From: Hexactinellida sp. DTS-2022
Taxonomy: Eukaryota; Porifera; Hexactinellida
DNA length: 64,000 nt
Reading direction: 5' to 3'
NCBI GenBank assembly: GCA_028753945.1
Contig: JAPNXP010000009.1
Location: forward strand, 4,030,001-4,094,000
A model generated the notes under the pieces. The model did not search any database. It saw only the letters and a list, made by a program, of their open reading frames with translations, and had not been told where the DNA came from. The translations under genes and the position numbers were made by a program. The first letter of the stretch is position 1. Each line of letters begins with the position of its first letter. Of this stretch, positions 1 to 11,119 are shown piece after piece.

Positions 1-248
1 CCTGGACAATTTCTAAATTTTGCCCAAAAAACTGGACAATGGTCACCCTATCCATTGTGTGGTATTCTATTGACTTGTGAATAGTCCTGTACATCGTAGT
101 TCACGGTATAACTCTTTCTAGATATTCTCATAGTTTATTAAGTATGATACATTTAGAAAGAAGTTAATCGTTGAGATTATTTCTTTTAGCAATTAAATTG
201 GGAGGATCGTAAGTATAAGTCGTAAGAAATCTAGGAATATTATATAAA

Positions 249-683
249 TGTTGCAGTCCAAATGCGTTTCAACGCTAAACGCGTTTGGCGCATTTTAGTT
301 AGCCAAACGCGTTTGGCGTGTTTATATACGCCATTCGCGTTTCTAACATTATTTCTTTTTATTTGTTGTTATTTAATTAATGCTAGTTCAACAATACAAA
401 TAATTTTGAATTATTTGGAATTATATTTCCCTCTAAGGCGAGGTACATATAGTTCAAGTACATATTGTTCAATTACTTAGTTTGAACGTGAATTGTTTTT
501 AATTCACGATGGTTTTAAATATTTAGTATAAGTCGCGATGGTATTATTTTAGTACACAGATGAAAATTACAGTAAATATTGTAGAACAGATATTTGAATA
601 TTAATTAGATACTCTGTTTGTGAATAATCTAACTAGCATTAATTAAAACGCGTTTGGCGTTGAAACGCATTAGGACTGCAACA
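249..683. mobile_element. Short inverted-repeat element with TGTTGCAG ends (Ginger-like MITE)
   Basis: The left end reads TGTTGCAGTCC and the right end GGACTGCAACA. The inverted repeats run about 38 bp with few mismatches. CGCGTTTGGCG occurs several times inside. It has no convincing coding content. The flanking 4-mers are TAAA and TATA, a 3/4 match. The TG...CA ends and TGTTGCAG start match the two larger elements at 47506-50330 and 50386-54870, so I infer it is a non-autonomous relative. Confidence 0.6.
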
Positions 684-949
684 TATATATTATTGAAATT
701 TAGGAGAAATAAAAAGGTTCAAACATTTTTAACAAATCGTTTTATTTCACAACAACAAATTTTATTTGTATTATTTTGTTAATCGTAATCAGATAAGGTA
801 GTGCTGGCAATTGGCGTAATTGACACTGTGTAAAAGAATTTAGTATTTTGGCAATCCAGAGTTATAACTATAAGTAATAGGAAACAAACTTTTTAAAAAA
901 TGAAATGTTACGCTTAATTCTATTATATGGATGGGATTTAAATTGATTT

Positions 950-1130
950 TATCAAAGCGAGAAAGGGAACGGGTATAGGAGAGGAGGGCGTGAGAGGTGG
1001 ATAGATGGGCTTTTGACGAGGAGGTGCTGACCTTAAGAAGATTAATACTGGGGAGGAGTAGGAGGTGGAGGAAGAGGGAAGCGGGAAGCCAGAGGAGGAG
1101 ACATTGGATGAGGAGGGGAAGAGCATTGGG
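950..1130. other. Purine-rich tract
   Basis: The plus strand is dominated by GGAGGAAGAGG-type purine runs for about 180 bp. Reading frames across it are low-complexity and I do not treat them as genes. No function is evident. Confidence 0.5.
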
Positions 1131-1576
1131 AATTTTAATATGTAGTGTATTTGTTACACATATTAATTTATTTAGTATATTTATTATGTTTCTTTGAAAT
1201 AGTTTTTTTTGTTTTGAATTAAGTTGTGTTCCTGTAATTGTTAGTATTATAACCATATGTTGAATTGGGAAAATTATTAGATTAGGAAAACTAGTCAAAT
1301 CAGATATACATTGGAAATTGGGCTACTGGTTTAACTTGCTTTAATTATCAGAAATTTATGTTATTTTAAAAGGGATACATATTGCAGATAGAATATAAAA
1401 TATAGTGAGACGTTCAAAACTGGTAATCACTCAGAAATTGTAATATACCAGCGTCTCAAAACAATATATAATTTCACATCTATGTCTATGGTTTATCTAT
1501 ACTATCGTCTCAAGATTGTTAGAATCTTAAATTCATAATAAAAAAGTGATATTAAGTAGAAAATTACGTTTATAGT

Positions 1577-1675
1577 GTCTCAAATATCACTGTATAATTT
1601 CTAATAGCACATCCATGATTTGCTAATAGTATGTCTCAAAATCTTACGCGTCTCAAAATATCATGCAACAGGTCT
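1577..1675 (+). repeat. Dispersed repeat with recurrent GTCTCAAA
   Basis: This stretch is nearly the same as 10800-10897: both read GTCTCAAA, then CACTGTATAATTTCTAATAG, then CACATCCATG. GTCTCAAA and close variants also recur singly through 1394-1660. Element boundaries and class are unknown. Confidence 0.6.
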
Positions 1676-1679
1676 AATA

Positions 1680-2044
1680 CAGAGATGCAGCGGTCTGGAC
1701 TAGACTACGGTCCAGACCGGGTCCGGTCCGCTGATTTTCAAGTGCGGTCTGCACCGATCCAAACTAGCGATTTGAAGGTCTTGATCGGTCATCATTCTGG
1801 ACTCATCCTAGATTGCACAAACGATCAGTCTCCAATCCGTTATTGCCCATTGTTTACAAGCACATAAGTAATGTCTTATAAACACATGTTGATCAAATTA
1901 GCCACTCTACAATGCGGTCTGGAATGGTCCACATAAGGGATACACAATATCTTGATTACACGGTCTGAAACGATCTGGATCGTCCAGCAAAAATAAATGT
2001 CTGTCCGGTCAGGTCCATAAAATTTCCATACCGCTGAATCTCTG
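1680..2044. mobile_element. hAT-type MITE (CAGAGATGCAGCGG family)
   Basis: The left end is CAGAGATGCAGCGGTCTGG and the right end reads CCGCTGAATCTCTG, its complement with one change. The flanking 8-mers GTCTAATA and GTCTTACA match at 6 of 8. The interior is full of GGTCTGGACCG-like units. A longer copy lies at 29938-30428. Non-coding; the hAT assignment rests on the CAG ends and the 8-bp duplication. Confidence 0.8.
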
Positions 2045-2280
2045 GTCTTACAGGAAACTCCCCCTAAGGGCCGTTACCTTACGAATCACAACAGCTTTAC
2101 AGCGGCGACATGACGAAAAATATCTAAAATTTTAGCTGTACCAAAAGCATTTTCTTTTGGAGGCATTGTCAATTAACCAACCACCAAAATATATTGCCTC
2201 CAAAGGGACTTGCTATCGGCAGCGTTGTGAATTAAATTTTTTAGTTTTGTTCTTAAACTCTTAGTTTATCAATTTTGCAT
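2045..2280. other. Upstream flank of the TRIM-like gene
   Basis: No coding sequence or known repeat was recognised here. It presumably holds the promoter of the gene at 2281, but I see no motif strong enough to name. Confidence 0.3.
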
Positions 2281-4239
2281 ATGTCTATTTTGACGTTAAT
2301 ACAAGGACAATCTATCTCGTTTGAAGAAGACATTTTCCAAGCACTTCAGAATATTTGTATTTGTACTTTTTGTGGTCAACTTGTATTCGAATCTTTACTA
2401 TTGAGATGTATACATTCGATATGTATTCAATGCACCAGGTTTATTTCGCAGATGAACCCAGATAACCATGAAAAAAATACACTCATTTGCCCTCGTTGTT
2501 CAGTAACAACCTCAATTAGTGATAATTATCAGCTACATCTGCCTCCTAACACAATAGCTAACGAATTTACTTTTTGGAGATCAATTGGCAAAAAGTTTGA
2601 AATGCGTGTGGATTGTTCTAATTCCTCCCATCCACTCTCTACTGCTTTATACTACTGTTTAACTTGTACTCTCTTTATGTGTAAAATGGACATGACTGTA
2701 CATAATACATCTTTTCAAAGTAATTTGCATCAAGTGTTATCTATATACAAATTTAACCATAGTCTTAGCAGCGAAAATGTTATCCCTGAAAGATTCCAAA
2801 TACTTTATTGTAAGTACCATTTCTCTGACTGTATTGTTTTCTATAATGAGAAAAATAACGAATTACTTTGCCCAAAATGTATAGACATTAACTGTCTTAA
2901 TGAGGAACAGTTACCAATTCAAGTTATATTAAATTCAAAGTTGGATGAATTAAATCACATGGATATACTTGCTTATCATAAAATAACTGAGAATGAGAAA
3001 ATAAATCTAAAACTTGAAGAGAAAATGGTTTCCTTGAAGGAAAATAAACTTAACTTCTTAGAGCGAATTTCCTTATCTTTCAAAAAAGTACGAGCTAAAC
3101 TGGATGAGAGAGAGTTTTTTTTGACTGATTTAGTCGTTTGTAATTTTTCCAAACAAATACGTTTCTTAGAAAATATTATTCGTATTTCACATTCAAAAAC
3201 AATCTGTCTGAAGTATTGTAGAGATTTCTGTAAGTTAATGTATAAGTTTACATCGTCTCCAAACTTTTTATTAACTGATAAATCTATTACACAACGTGTT
3301 CAGAGATTAACATCTGCTATCAATGAACCCTCTTTATCAGACTTTTACAAATATTCATTATGTATATATGAGTCAGATTTATGCTATCAAATTGAAAAGT
3401 ATGGTACCTTCCAAAGACTACCTGATTATACTTCTAGACATTTTAATTCCTTATCGATACCTCATTTGAAAAAAGCTTCTTCAATAACGTTTGATGCACA
3501 AGATAATTTTTTAATAGCAGATTGTGAAGTCATCTATATTTTGAAAACAAGAACTGAATTGAATTTTGGCTGCTCATACAAGACGGTTCCTCTGTTATCA
3601 AATTTAAAGAAAACTAGCTCAAATGAATTAAATCATATTGCGATTTGTCTTAAATCAAACAAGTTAATTACCGTGTATTCACAAGATAATTCGGTGGATA
3701 TATATGATATTGAGTTAAAAAATGCTGACGAAACTTTAAGTATAATACTCTTAGGTTCTATAAAGTTCAAAAATCCGCAAGGTTTGTGTACATATCGCAC
3801 TTCACTATATATTTGTGATTGCATTAATAATTTGGTTCGGGTATATAACTTAGCAGATAATAAATTTCTAATTGAAAATCGATTTGGGAATAGCGTTATT
3901 AACTCTCCTATCGATATTTCCATTTCTATGGATGCATTGTTGCATATTTTGGAGAAACAACCGTTTATCCAAGTTTTTACTTTAGAAGGTGTTCACATCA
4001 AGAAAATAGAGATTTTTAATTATGGCCTCCAGAATTCTTATAAGTTGATTCATTGTGACAAATTCAACAACATCCTCTTATCTAACATTCGAAAAAACTC
4101 GATAGATTTATTTTCGGCGAATGGAGTTGAGTTATGGAATACAAGATCTTTAATTAGTTTATCAGATAATTTTTCGTTTGTACTTAATTTATCAGACAAT
4201 CTTGTTATTTGTGAGCCTGACAAAATCCATTTCCTTTAA
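2281..4239 (+). CDS. TRIM-like protein: RING, B-box, coiled coil, NHL-like propeller
   Basis: An intronless reading frame of 652 codons. A TTG two codons upstream is in frame, but I place the start at ATG 2281. A complete C3HC4 RING is visible at residues 28-73 (C28, C31, C43, H45, C48, C51, C70, C73). A B-box-like set follows at 112-150 (C112, H117, C126, C129, C134, D137, H141, H150). A second Cys/His cluster lies near 178-210 and a charged helical stretch near 215-290 suits a coiled coil. The C-terminal third repeats NHL-like units such as NPQGLCTYRTSLYICD. Proteins of this plan are usually RING E3 ubiquitin ligases, and NHL propellers often bind RNA or protein. The substrate cannot be inferred. 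This is the only long undamaged gene in the window. A retrogene origin is possible because introns are absent. Confidence 0.85.
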   Translation: MSILTLIQGQSISFEEDIFQALQNICICTFCGQLVFESLLLRCIHSICIQCTRFISQMNPDNHEKNTLICPRCSVTTSISDNYQLHLPPNTIANEFTFWRSIGKKFEMRVDCSNSSHPLSTALYYCLTCTLFMCKMDMTVHNTSFQSNLHQVLSIYKFNHSLSSENVIPERFQILYCKYHFSDCIVFYNEKNNELLCPKCIDINCLNEEQLPIQVILNSKLDELNHMDILAYHKITENEKINLKLEEKMVSLKENKLNFLERISLSFKKVRAKLDEREFFLTDLVVCNFSKQIRFLENIIRISHSKTICLKYCRDFCKLMYKFTSSPNFLLTDKSITQRVQRLTSAINEPSLSDFYKYSLCIYESDLCYQIEKYGTFQRLPDYTSRHFNSLSIPHLKKASSITFDAQDNFLIADCEVIYILKTRTELNFGCSYKTVPLLSNLKKTSSNELNHIAICLKSNKLITVYSQDNSVDIYDIELKNADETLSIILLGSIKFKNPQGLCTYRTSLYICDCINNLVRVYNLADNKFLIENRFGNSVINSPIDISISMDALLHILEKQPFIQVFTLEGVHIKKIEIFNYGLQNSYKLIHCDKFNNILLSNIRKNSIDLFSANGVELWNTRSLISLSDNFSFVLNLSDNLVICEPDKIHFL

Positions 4240-4656
4240 GTTTTAATCTCTTTGCTAAGTTATGTAATTGTAAAATTACCAGTACTATAATACCAAATAC
4301 CTTAGTCTTCTTAGAGGTCTACAAGTTTGAAAGAGTTAATGGCTCAACCCAAACATCTCTTTTGAAAGTAATTAATATAATTCATAGCGTGGAATCAGGA
4401 GGTAATAGCTAAAATTTTGACAAGGTAAATACTAAACAGAATGCGTTTATTTGATTCTGCAATATTGAGAACCAATAAAAATGCTATTGAAGTTGTGTGG
4501 TCAAATAAATAAAGCATACACAGAGTCTCAAAAGTTAAATAATTCTGAAAATTGAATGCCTAAAGAATCACAAAATCTTTACGTTGCTATACTCATTACC
4601 CTTGATTTTTAATTATTTAATATAATGTAACCGTCTGATACTTTCAGATAAACTTA
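4240..4656. other. Downstream flank of the TRIM-like gene
   Basis: AT-rich sequence without a gene. AATAAA occurs near 4504 and could serve as a polyadenylation signal, but this is weak in such AT-rich DNA. Confidence 0.3.
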
Positions 4657-4658
4657 TA

Positions 4659-4843
4659 TAGTCGACTCCGCTTAATAGAGCCAACGGTTAATCGGTTGCT
4701 CCGCTTAATCGGGTCAAAATTTCACAGGATTTATAGGTCAGAATTATAGTTTAGCTTACAACAATTTCGGTTAATCGGTTTCTCCGCTTAATCGTGACAA
4801 ACCAACCTGGTCCCGAAGTGGCTCTATTAAGCTGAGTTGACTG
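4659..4843. mobile_element. pogo/Tigger-like MITE (CAGTCGACTCCGCTTAAT ends)
   Basis: The left end is (C to T)AGTCGACTCCGCTTAATAG and the right end is its complement with small changes, ending in CTG. TA flanks both sides, as expected for Tc1/mariner/pogo transposition. The interior repeats CCGCTTAATCG. A relative lies at 30448-30616 and a fragment near 55110-55173. Non-coding. Confidence 0.75.
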
Positions 4844-4942
4844 TACACTATTTGTAAAATTTTAGGGGTGCCCAATTGGTTACAACTAACGATGTTTGGT
4901 TTTTTGAAAAATTAATTCATTTATTACAGTGGTGCTGATTCT

Positions 4943-5354
4943 GCTGTTAACAGTCATTTTGGCTGTTTGCTGTTAACAGCTAACTATTTGCTGTTAACAG
5001 CTAAGAATTTGTCCCAATTGGCATTAAACCTTAACTGCATTTAAGTCGCCTTTAATTTGTTAATTTACGCCAATTTAGCTGTTAACAGCCCATTTTGAGC
5101 TGTTAACGGTCAATTCTAGCTGTTAACAGCCAATTCAAGCTGTTCAAATTCAATAATTGTATCAGTAAAAATTATGGGAAAGGAAAAGGGACAAGCAAAG
5201 AAAATTATTCTCAAAAATGTTTAAATTCGAATTGTATATCGTATTTACATAACAGTGAAATTTGAAACTAAATAATTATATAATTATATTTCAATGATTG
5301 CATTGGTCAGCATCTAGCTGTTAACAGCTTCGATTTTCATTTGCTGTTAACAGC
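4943..5354. repeat. Cluster of GCTGTTAACAGC palindromes
   Basis: Six perfect copies of the 12-bp palindrome GCTGTTAACAGC start at 4969, 4990, 5078, 5119, 5317 and 5343, with imperfect ones at 4943 and 5099. Spacing is irregular. The same word recurs at 49156, 49510 and 49531 inside a hAT-like MITE, so the cluster is probably part of a related element whose ends I could not fix. Confidence 0.7.
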
Positions 5355-5515
5355 TTGGCTGTTTCCATCCGTTTATTGACCCTTTTTACAAAATATTTAT
5401 TATCTGAAAACACAAAAATACAAGTGATTTTGACAAACTTAGACTTTTTGACATGCATAAAATGTACAAAATGACCGAATACTGGTAGGAAAAATAATAA
5501 ATGACTACAAATGAC

Positions 5516-6440
5516 TTAACCTTTCGATTGGTGTCTTCATCAAAGGGGACAAATAAGTTATATTATGATGGAAACGTGCAAGAGAAACTCACGATAATCC
5601 ACATATAGCTATTGGAGAAGAAACGAGTTCTCTATCAGAGGCCGCAAAATCTCTATTACCATCACAACATGCACTAAAGCTGATGTAAAGAGACAACGTA
5701 CTGCGCACCAATGCCACGTTCCGTTGAAGATCTAGAATTAAACGCGATTGATATAAAAACACTATCGAATAAGAACTTCCTATTTTATGATTCCGGACCG
5801 GAACCAGAGTGAATAGTAATGTTTGCTACAAGAGAAAATGTAGATTTCCTAGCAATGTCAAGTATCTGGCTGGCTGGCTGATGGGACGGTTAAAACAGTG
5901 CCTACTCTATTTACCCAGCTCTACACTGTTCATTGTCTTGCTGGAGGTCCGAATCCCTTTGCTAATGGAAACTTACTTCCTTGTATTTACGCATTACTTC
6001 CCAATAAGAAAGCCACTACCAACACTAAAATGTGTAAAGTTATGAACGAAGCTAGTCCAAATTCTCAACAAACTTTCTCTGTAGATTTTGAACAGGCGGT
6101 TATTAATTATTTTCAATTAATTTGACCACTAACCCAAGTAATAGCGTGCTTCTTTCACCTGTCCCAGGCTGTATTTCGAAAGATACAGTCCTTACAATGC
6201 CAAAACAATCCGGAATTTGCCGTAACGATGAGAATATTACCAGCACTCGCGTTTGTACCACCTGAACTTGTTGGATAGTCGTTTGATCATCTTGTGACGA
6301 TATTTCCCGAAAATGCTTATCCCCTTTGTAATTATTTCGAGGAAACATACATAGGGTCATGGCCTACTAAATATACGGCTAGATATGTCGCAGAGAAGGC
6401 CATAAAACAAAGAGGCCAGTTTCTAATTTTCATTCTAGGA
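5516..6440 (+). pseudogene. MULE transposase relic with N-terminal FLYWCH-like region
   Basis: Translations in shifting frames give a recognisable Mutator-like transposase: KLYYDG and a following Trp/Cys/His stretch (FLYWCH-like), then NFLFYDSG, IVMFATRENVDFLAMSS, LADGTVKTVPTLF, QLYTVHCLAGG, YALLPNK, CFFHLSQAVFRKIQ, LPALAFVP and NYFEETYIG. The GTVKTVP and HLSQAVFRK blocks are typical of the MULE core, and the Asp of LADGT is the expected first catalytic acid. A GGCT tandem duplication near 5869-5880 breaks the frame just before that motif, and several stops follow. The right part runs into the fold-back arm that starts at about 6370. Not functional. Confidence 0.75.
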
Positions 6441-7098
6441 TAAACTATGCCTCCTGTTGTTGTTATTTGGGTTGTATATGGGGTAATCAACCATTGCGAG
6501 TCCATTAGAACCACTTTTGAGAATCTCAGATTTGTGGTTAAGCTATTTAGGCGCCATTTAATGATGACAGCACAGATATACAAAAATTTACAATTCAAGT
6601 CTAAAAAACTACAAGAAAATGAAAATAATTTCCTAATATACCTACTTAGAATACATTTTCCGAATATATATAAACCAGCAATTATATACGTTTTATGGAC
6701 GAAAATAGTAAGTTGTAATTCGGATACTACTTGTATTTTAGCATGTGGTTGCTTTTTAATTTTAAAAAATTAGAATGTCGCCATTTTGTGATTTAGTAGC
6801 CTTTGGGGTATAAAATATATCCCTATTTTAGTATTCCTAATATAAAATTGTTAGAAAGTATGAAGTAACTGAAATTTAGGATATTTGTAATTTTTTCATT
6901 TTATCACTAAATGGCGCCTAAACAGCTTAACCACAAATCTGAGATTCTCAAAAGTGGTTCTAATCGACTCGAAATGGCCGATTACCCCATATACAACCCA
7001 AATAACAACTATAGGAGGCATAGTTTATCCTAGAATTAAAATAATAAACTGGCCGCTTTGTTTTATGGCCTTTCGGCGACATATATAGCCGTATATTA
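6370..7098. mobile_element. Fold-back element with about 195-bp arms
   Basis: Arms at 6370-6568 and 6899-7098 are inverted copies. For example GGCGCCATTTA at 6551 pairs with TAAATGGCGCC at 6907. They enclose about 330 bp without a gene. The left arm overlaps the end of the MULE relic, so it may carry transposase-derived sequence. No target duplication was identified. Confidence 0.75.
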
Positions 7099-7134
7099 AG
7101 TTTCTTAAATAGTTAATTTGATAATAGTATAGGG

Positions 7135-9779
7135 CATAGCCTACTCTATATATGGCCTGACAGTAACCTAAAAATGTGGACCAAGGATGAAGGAGAAGAT
7201 GGTAATATTTATCCAACCACAATATTTAATTTCAAAAATAATAATCATAATCAACCACATTGATTAGAAATATTCTTGAAATATATACAATTATTGATCA
7301 GATTTTATCCAAACTCTTCTATTGACGTAAATCTCATCCTTTTAATTTCGCTTTGGTATTTTATTGATATTAGATTATATTCATGCCTAACTCATGTTCT
7401 GTCCCCGGATGCAAGAGCAACTACAACCCAGATGACCATGTTCCTGTGTTCAAGATGCCTCAAAATCCACCAACCCTGAATCATGCCTGGACATGCGCTC
7501 TTCGTCGCAAGGATATCGGTGACCTGAAGGTGGTCTATGTATGTATCGACCATTTTCAGAAATAAGACATAGACTACACTTTCCAAGTCCCAAGAGGAGA
7601 TAGTACTTTTACTGAAGTACCGCGGGCGATGCCAAAGCTGAAGGAAGGCGCTGTACCAAGTTTACTAACTCGCTGCCCAGCATAGTACTCATCGAAACCT
7701 AACAAACGGAATCGCTTCTCATACGATGCAAAAGAGGAAGAATTGATGAACCAAACACTACAACTCAGCTTGAGATCCGAGAGTCAAGAGAAAGAAAAGT
7801 TTGTGGTAACTCTCCACAGGACTTGAAAGATAAGTTAACCTTGATTTATTTACCTAATAGTTGGTTGGTGTGGTTTCGTTAATGAAAGCAACATAACGTT
7901 TGTTCTCGCTAAAATGGCTGAAAAAAATATCTCAGTAGATTTGTACCTTGAAATCAATGCTTATTTATCCACCTCAGCCTATTTTTAATGGACAGAGTAT
8001 ATCCGTTTCCATTGCTGCAATTAGTGACATCCGAGAAATTGAATCTGTTTTGCAGGAACTTGCTCTAAAATACAACTCTAGGTCTTATTGTGATTATCCC
8101 CTTAAGTTCGGTTGTGCATCCTTTGAAGATGTATGTCAATTATATAATTCAGAAAGAACAAGTTTATCCAAATTAGCTCCTCATTTGACTATGGAGTGAT
8201 GTTTTCCGTCAAGCAATGAGCGTCAAAATGTAAAACTGGTTTTGAAAGTAGTTAACGAATTAACAATATCTACGCTAACTATTCAGAACGAATTGCGTTA
8301 TCCAGAATATAGAAAGAATACTCCTGAGTTTGTTGATACCCTTCTTACTGTTTGGAAATTATTCAACGTTAACACACCATTTAAAGGAATACGTTTGAAC
8401 GATAATTTCTCTAGACCTTTGACTTTTAATGACGAGCGATTTCTATTTTTGACTCGTGTAGTTTTGGTTAGATGCTTGGCAAACTTTACCAGAAAAATTT
8501 TGCAAACTGAGTAAACAAACATACACCAGTTTTAGACATGCTTGTCTTGCCTTACCACAAATTACCAATCATTTGATTCAATCTTGTGGATTTACATAGT
8601 ATGTGTTGTCCTCCTTTCTACAGACGGATCCCTTGGAACACCATTTCGGTCTATACCGTATGATGCCGGGTTCTAATTATCACATCTCCTATCTTCAAAT
8701 CCTTGAACCGAGCGTCGACTTAAACTTTCTAGCATAATCAAACATATTTACTGACCAACAAGACACTTCCTTTCGATCTATTCAGTCATTTATTAAGTCA
8801 TTTTCTTCTCCGTATAGCGTATTCCACTACTGATGGTGAGTTCAATTTGGAGCCATTTCTTGATGAGATTAATGATCTATCAACAATTGATTGTGGTTCA
8901 CAGCTGCTTCAACATTAGCCTTTATTGCAGGCTATACTGTCCATCAGTACCTGAAACAAACAAACTCGTGTCATATCTGTCTGCATATGCTAACAGTTGA
9001 TAAAGAATTTCTCCTTGATTTAGACCTGGACTCTCAGTATAAACTTCTGCAGCTAACGGACCGTGGCGGACTTAAATATCCATCTGAGCAGTTTTATATT
9101 CCATATTTGTTATATGGAAGACCTTTAGTGCCATCGAAAACAATAAAGAGCTGATGGCGAAGCTTGTAAGTGGACCTTCTAGAAAAATCTTATTTGAACT
9201 CGCGTTGTTGTATTTGGAAGATAGTGATAATTATGATCCAAGTATTTGGAGTGTACTTGTATTAGCTGTGGTGTGTTTAGTTGGAACATCTTATCGAAGC
9301 TAGTTTTACCGCAGCGAATTGCTTTCTTGCAAATAAATCAAGGCTCGCTGGTTCTTTCAAAAAGTATAGAAAGCGTAAATTGAAGAAATTCTCTTAATTA
9401 TGTGTCTACTTATTAGTATTTACCATAATTTTTTTTACTCTGTTTATTCTTATTTCTATTATGTAGTTAAGTGTGTCGTGTGTACTGCTAGAGCCAGAGA
9501 GGAAAGATAGCAAATAATTGTGTATTATTTACTGTATATTAATATTAGAAATTGTACTGTTTGTGTTTATTATTACTATTAAATTATGAAAATCCAATCA
9601 CACTTCTCATTACAGCTAATACTAATCACGGGCTAGCAGGGCTGAGTTTACGACCTAGAGACGTATAAAGAACTTAGTAGTTGTAGTTCAATATAGAAAA
9701 CATTAAAAAATTAAAATTTCACATCTTCTTGTGCATCCCTGGTATAAATACTGTGAGGCCATATATAGAGTAGGCTATG
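7135..9779 (+). mobile_element. P element, copy 1 (2.6 kb)
   Basis: Both ends carry an inverted repeat beginning CATAGCCTACTCTATATA (about 31 bp). The flanks are a perfect 7-bp duplication, TATAGGG at 7128-7134 and 9780-9786; including one end base as shared makes it 8 bp. It is closely related to copy 3 at 56935-59298 and shares its large internal deletion. Confidence 0.9.
7383..9400 (+). pseudogene. P-element transposase relic with THAP domain
   Basis: It starts at ATG 7383 with a THAP zinc finger: C-x4-C in SCSVPGCKSNYNPDDHVPVF and a later C-x2-H in YVCIDHF. A stop directly follows HFQK, where copy 3 has GAA; further stops and frameshifts follow. Later blocks match P-element/THAP9-type transposases: ISDIREIESVLQELALK, LYNSERTSLSKLAPHLT, FLQTDPLEHHFGLYRMM and SCHICLHMLTVDKEFLLD. 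Compared with copy 2, the segment holding the catalytic-core block (FDFVHILKSIRNN in copy 2) is deleted, so the ancestor was already non-autonomous. Confidence 0.85.
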
Positions 9780-9830
9780 TATAGGGATTATCTATGTATA
9801 TTATGATCTCAAAATCATAGTATTCTTAAA

Positions 9831-10760
9831 TCTATACTATTAAAACACAAGCCTGGGTGTATATGTGTATATGTGTGTGTGTATATTTGTTTGTATGCTA
9901 CGAGTTGATTGAAGAAAGTGGACGGTTCCCAAATGGGATTTTTGGCATATAGGGGTAACTTTTGGCAACCGCCAACAAGTTGAGTTTTCCACTCAAAATT
10001 TCTCACACCTCGACAAGTTATGACGTCATTGTCACATTTAGAGAACCCTGAAAATTCACATAATCGCACATAATTCGCGCCCTCTAAGAGATAAAAATCT
10101 GAAAATTTAATCGAACATGTACATTAATGATGCGGACACGTGGGTCACACCAGATCACCAATATGCTTACTCATTATCGCATGATGACCAGAGGGTCCGA
10201 AATGATCGGAAGACGTATCCATATCCGCTTCATAATCCATCACATCTAGAAATAAAATTTCAAACCGTTCCATATCCGTAAATAACGGATTTTCAATCCG
10301 TCAATCCGTAATTCACATGGACCCTCTATCCATAGCTGATTATTAAATTCGATAAAATCTATACAGATTTCCAAATCCATACGAACTTCCAAATCCATAT
10401 GGATCCATTATACCATATTACGATGAGTTTTTTATAGATTTAAGAATGAATTCCAAATTCATTAAAATATCCGATATTAACGGATTTGGAATGGATTTGA
10501 GAATTATTCTAAATCCGTACCAAAATCCGCAAATTACGGATTTGACGGATTCCAAATCCTTAAATCCGTAAATCCGTGATCCATACGGATCCTCTGATGA
10601 TGACGTAATCACTAAATTTCGCATTGTTAAATTCTACTATTTAGGCCTATTTACGCTTTATAATCAATATTAGGAGTAAATAAACCACACACCAACCGCA
10701 AAGCGGCTGGTGTGTGGTTGTGTTCTGCCGCGAAGCGACCTAGCAAGCGAAGCGCGCTAG
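9831..10760 (+). mobile_element. Non-autonomous Helitron, copy H1
   Basis: The 5' end is TCTATACTATTAAAACAC and the 3' end is AGCGCGCTAG, lying between a 5' A and a 3' T, as Helitrons do. Near the 3' end is a long hairpin (ACCAACCGCAAAGCGGCTGGT), then two GCGAAGC units. There is no Rep/helicase coding. It is interrupted by a hAT MITE at 10198-10596. Relatives are at 19683, 26838, 27471, 27735 and 61064. Confidence 0.88.
10198..10596. mobile_element. hAT-type MITE nested in Helitron H1
   Basis: The ends are CAGAGGGTCC and GGATCCTCTG. A perfect 8-bp duplication ATGATGAC sits at 10190-10197 and 10597-10604. Removing the element and one duplication restores the Helitron sequence seen in other copies. 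The interior repeats AAATCCGT and CCATATGGATCC motifs. Non-coding. Confidence 0.92.
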
Positions 10761-10799
10761 TTCATAATAAAAAGTAAAATAAGCCAAAAATTCCTTTTA

Positions 10800-10897
10800 T
10801 AGTCTCAAAATATCACTGTATAATTTCTAATAGCACATCCATGGTTTGCTAGTATTAATGTCTCAAAATCTCACGCATCACAAAACATCATGCAACA
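10800..10897 (+). repeat. Second copy of the GTCTCAAA dispersed repeat
   Basis: Nearly identical to 1577-1675, with which it shares the CACTGTATAATTTCTAATAG core. It lies just downstream of Helitron H1. Confidence 0.6.
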
Positions 10898-11119
10898 GAC
10901 CTCAATTTCAGAGCTATTATAGTTTGAAAATAAAATTGTAGGTGATGTGGGCCTCGGATCCCATGGAACGATAATTCAAAATATATTAGTTTGCATTCTA
11001 GATCATTTCAAGATAACGTACTGGTCAGGTAAACACGTAATTTTCGATTTACAATCATTTTTAGGTGATGATTAGACACCATTTTTTGTCATTTCCCAAA
11101 ATTTCAAATCATTAACGGC

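Noticed and set aside
840..1298. Frames over the purine-rich tract on both strands
   Set aside because: Low complexity, with no domain or codon-use support.
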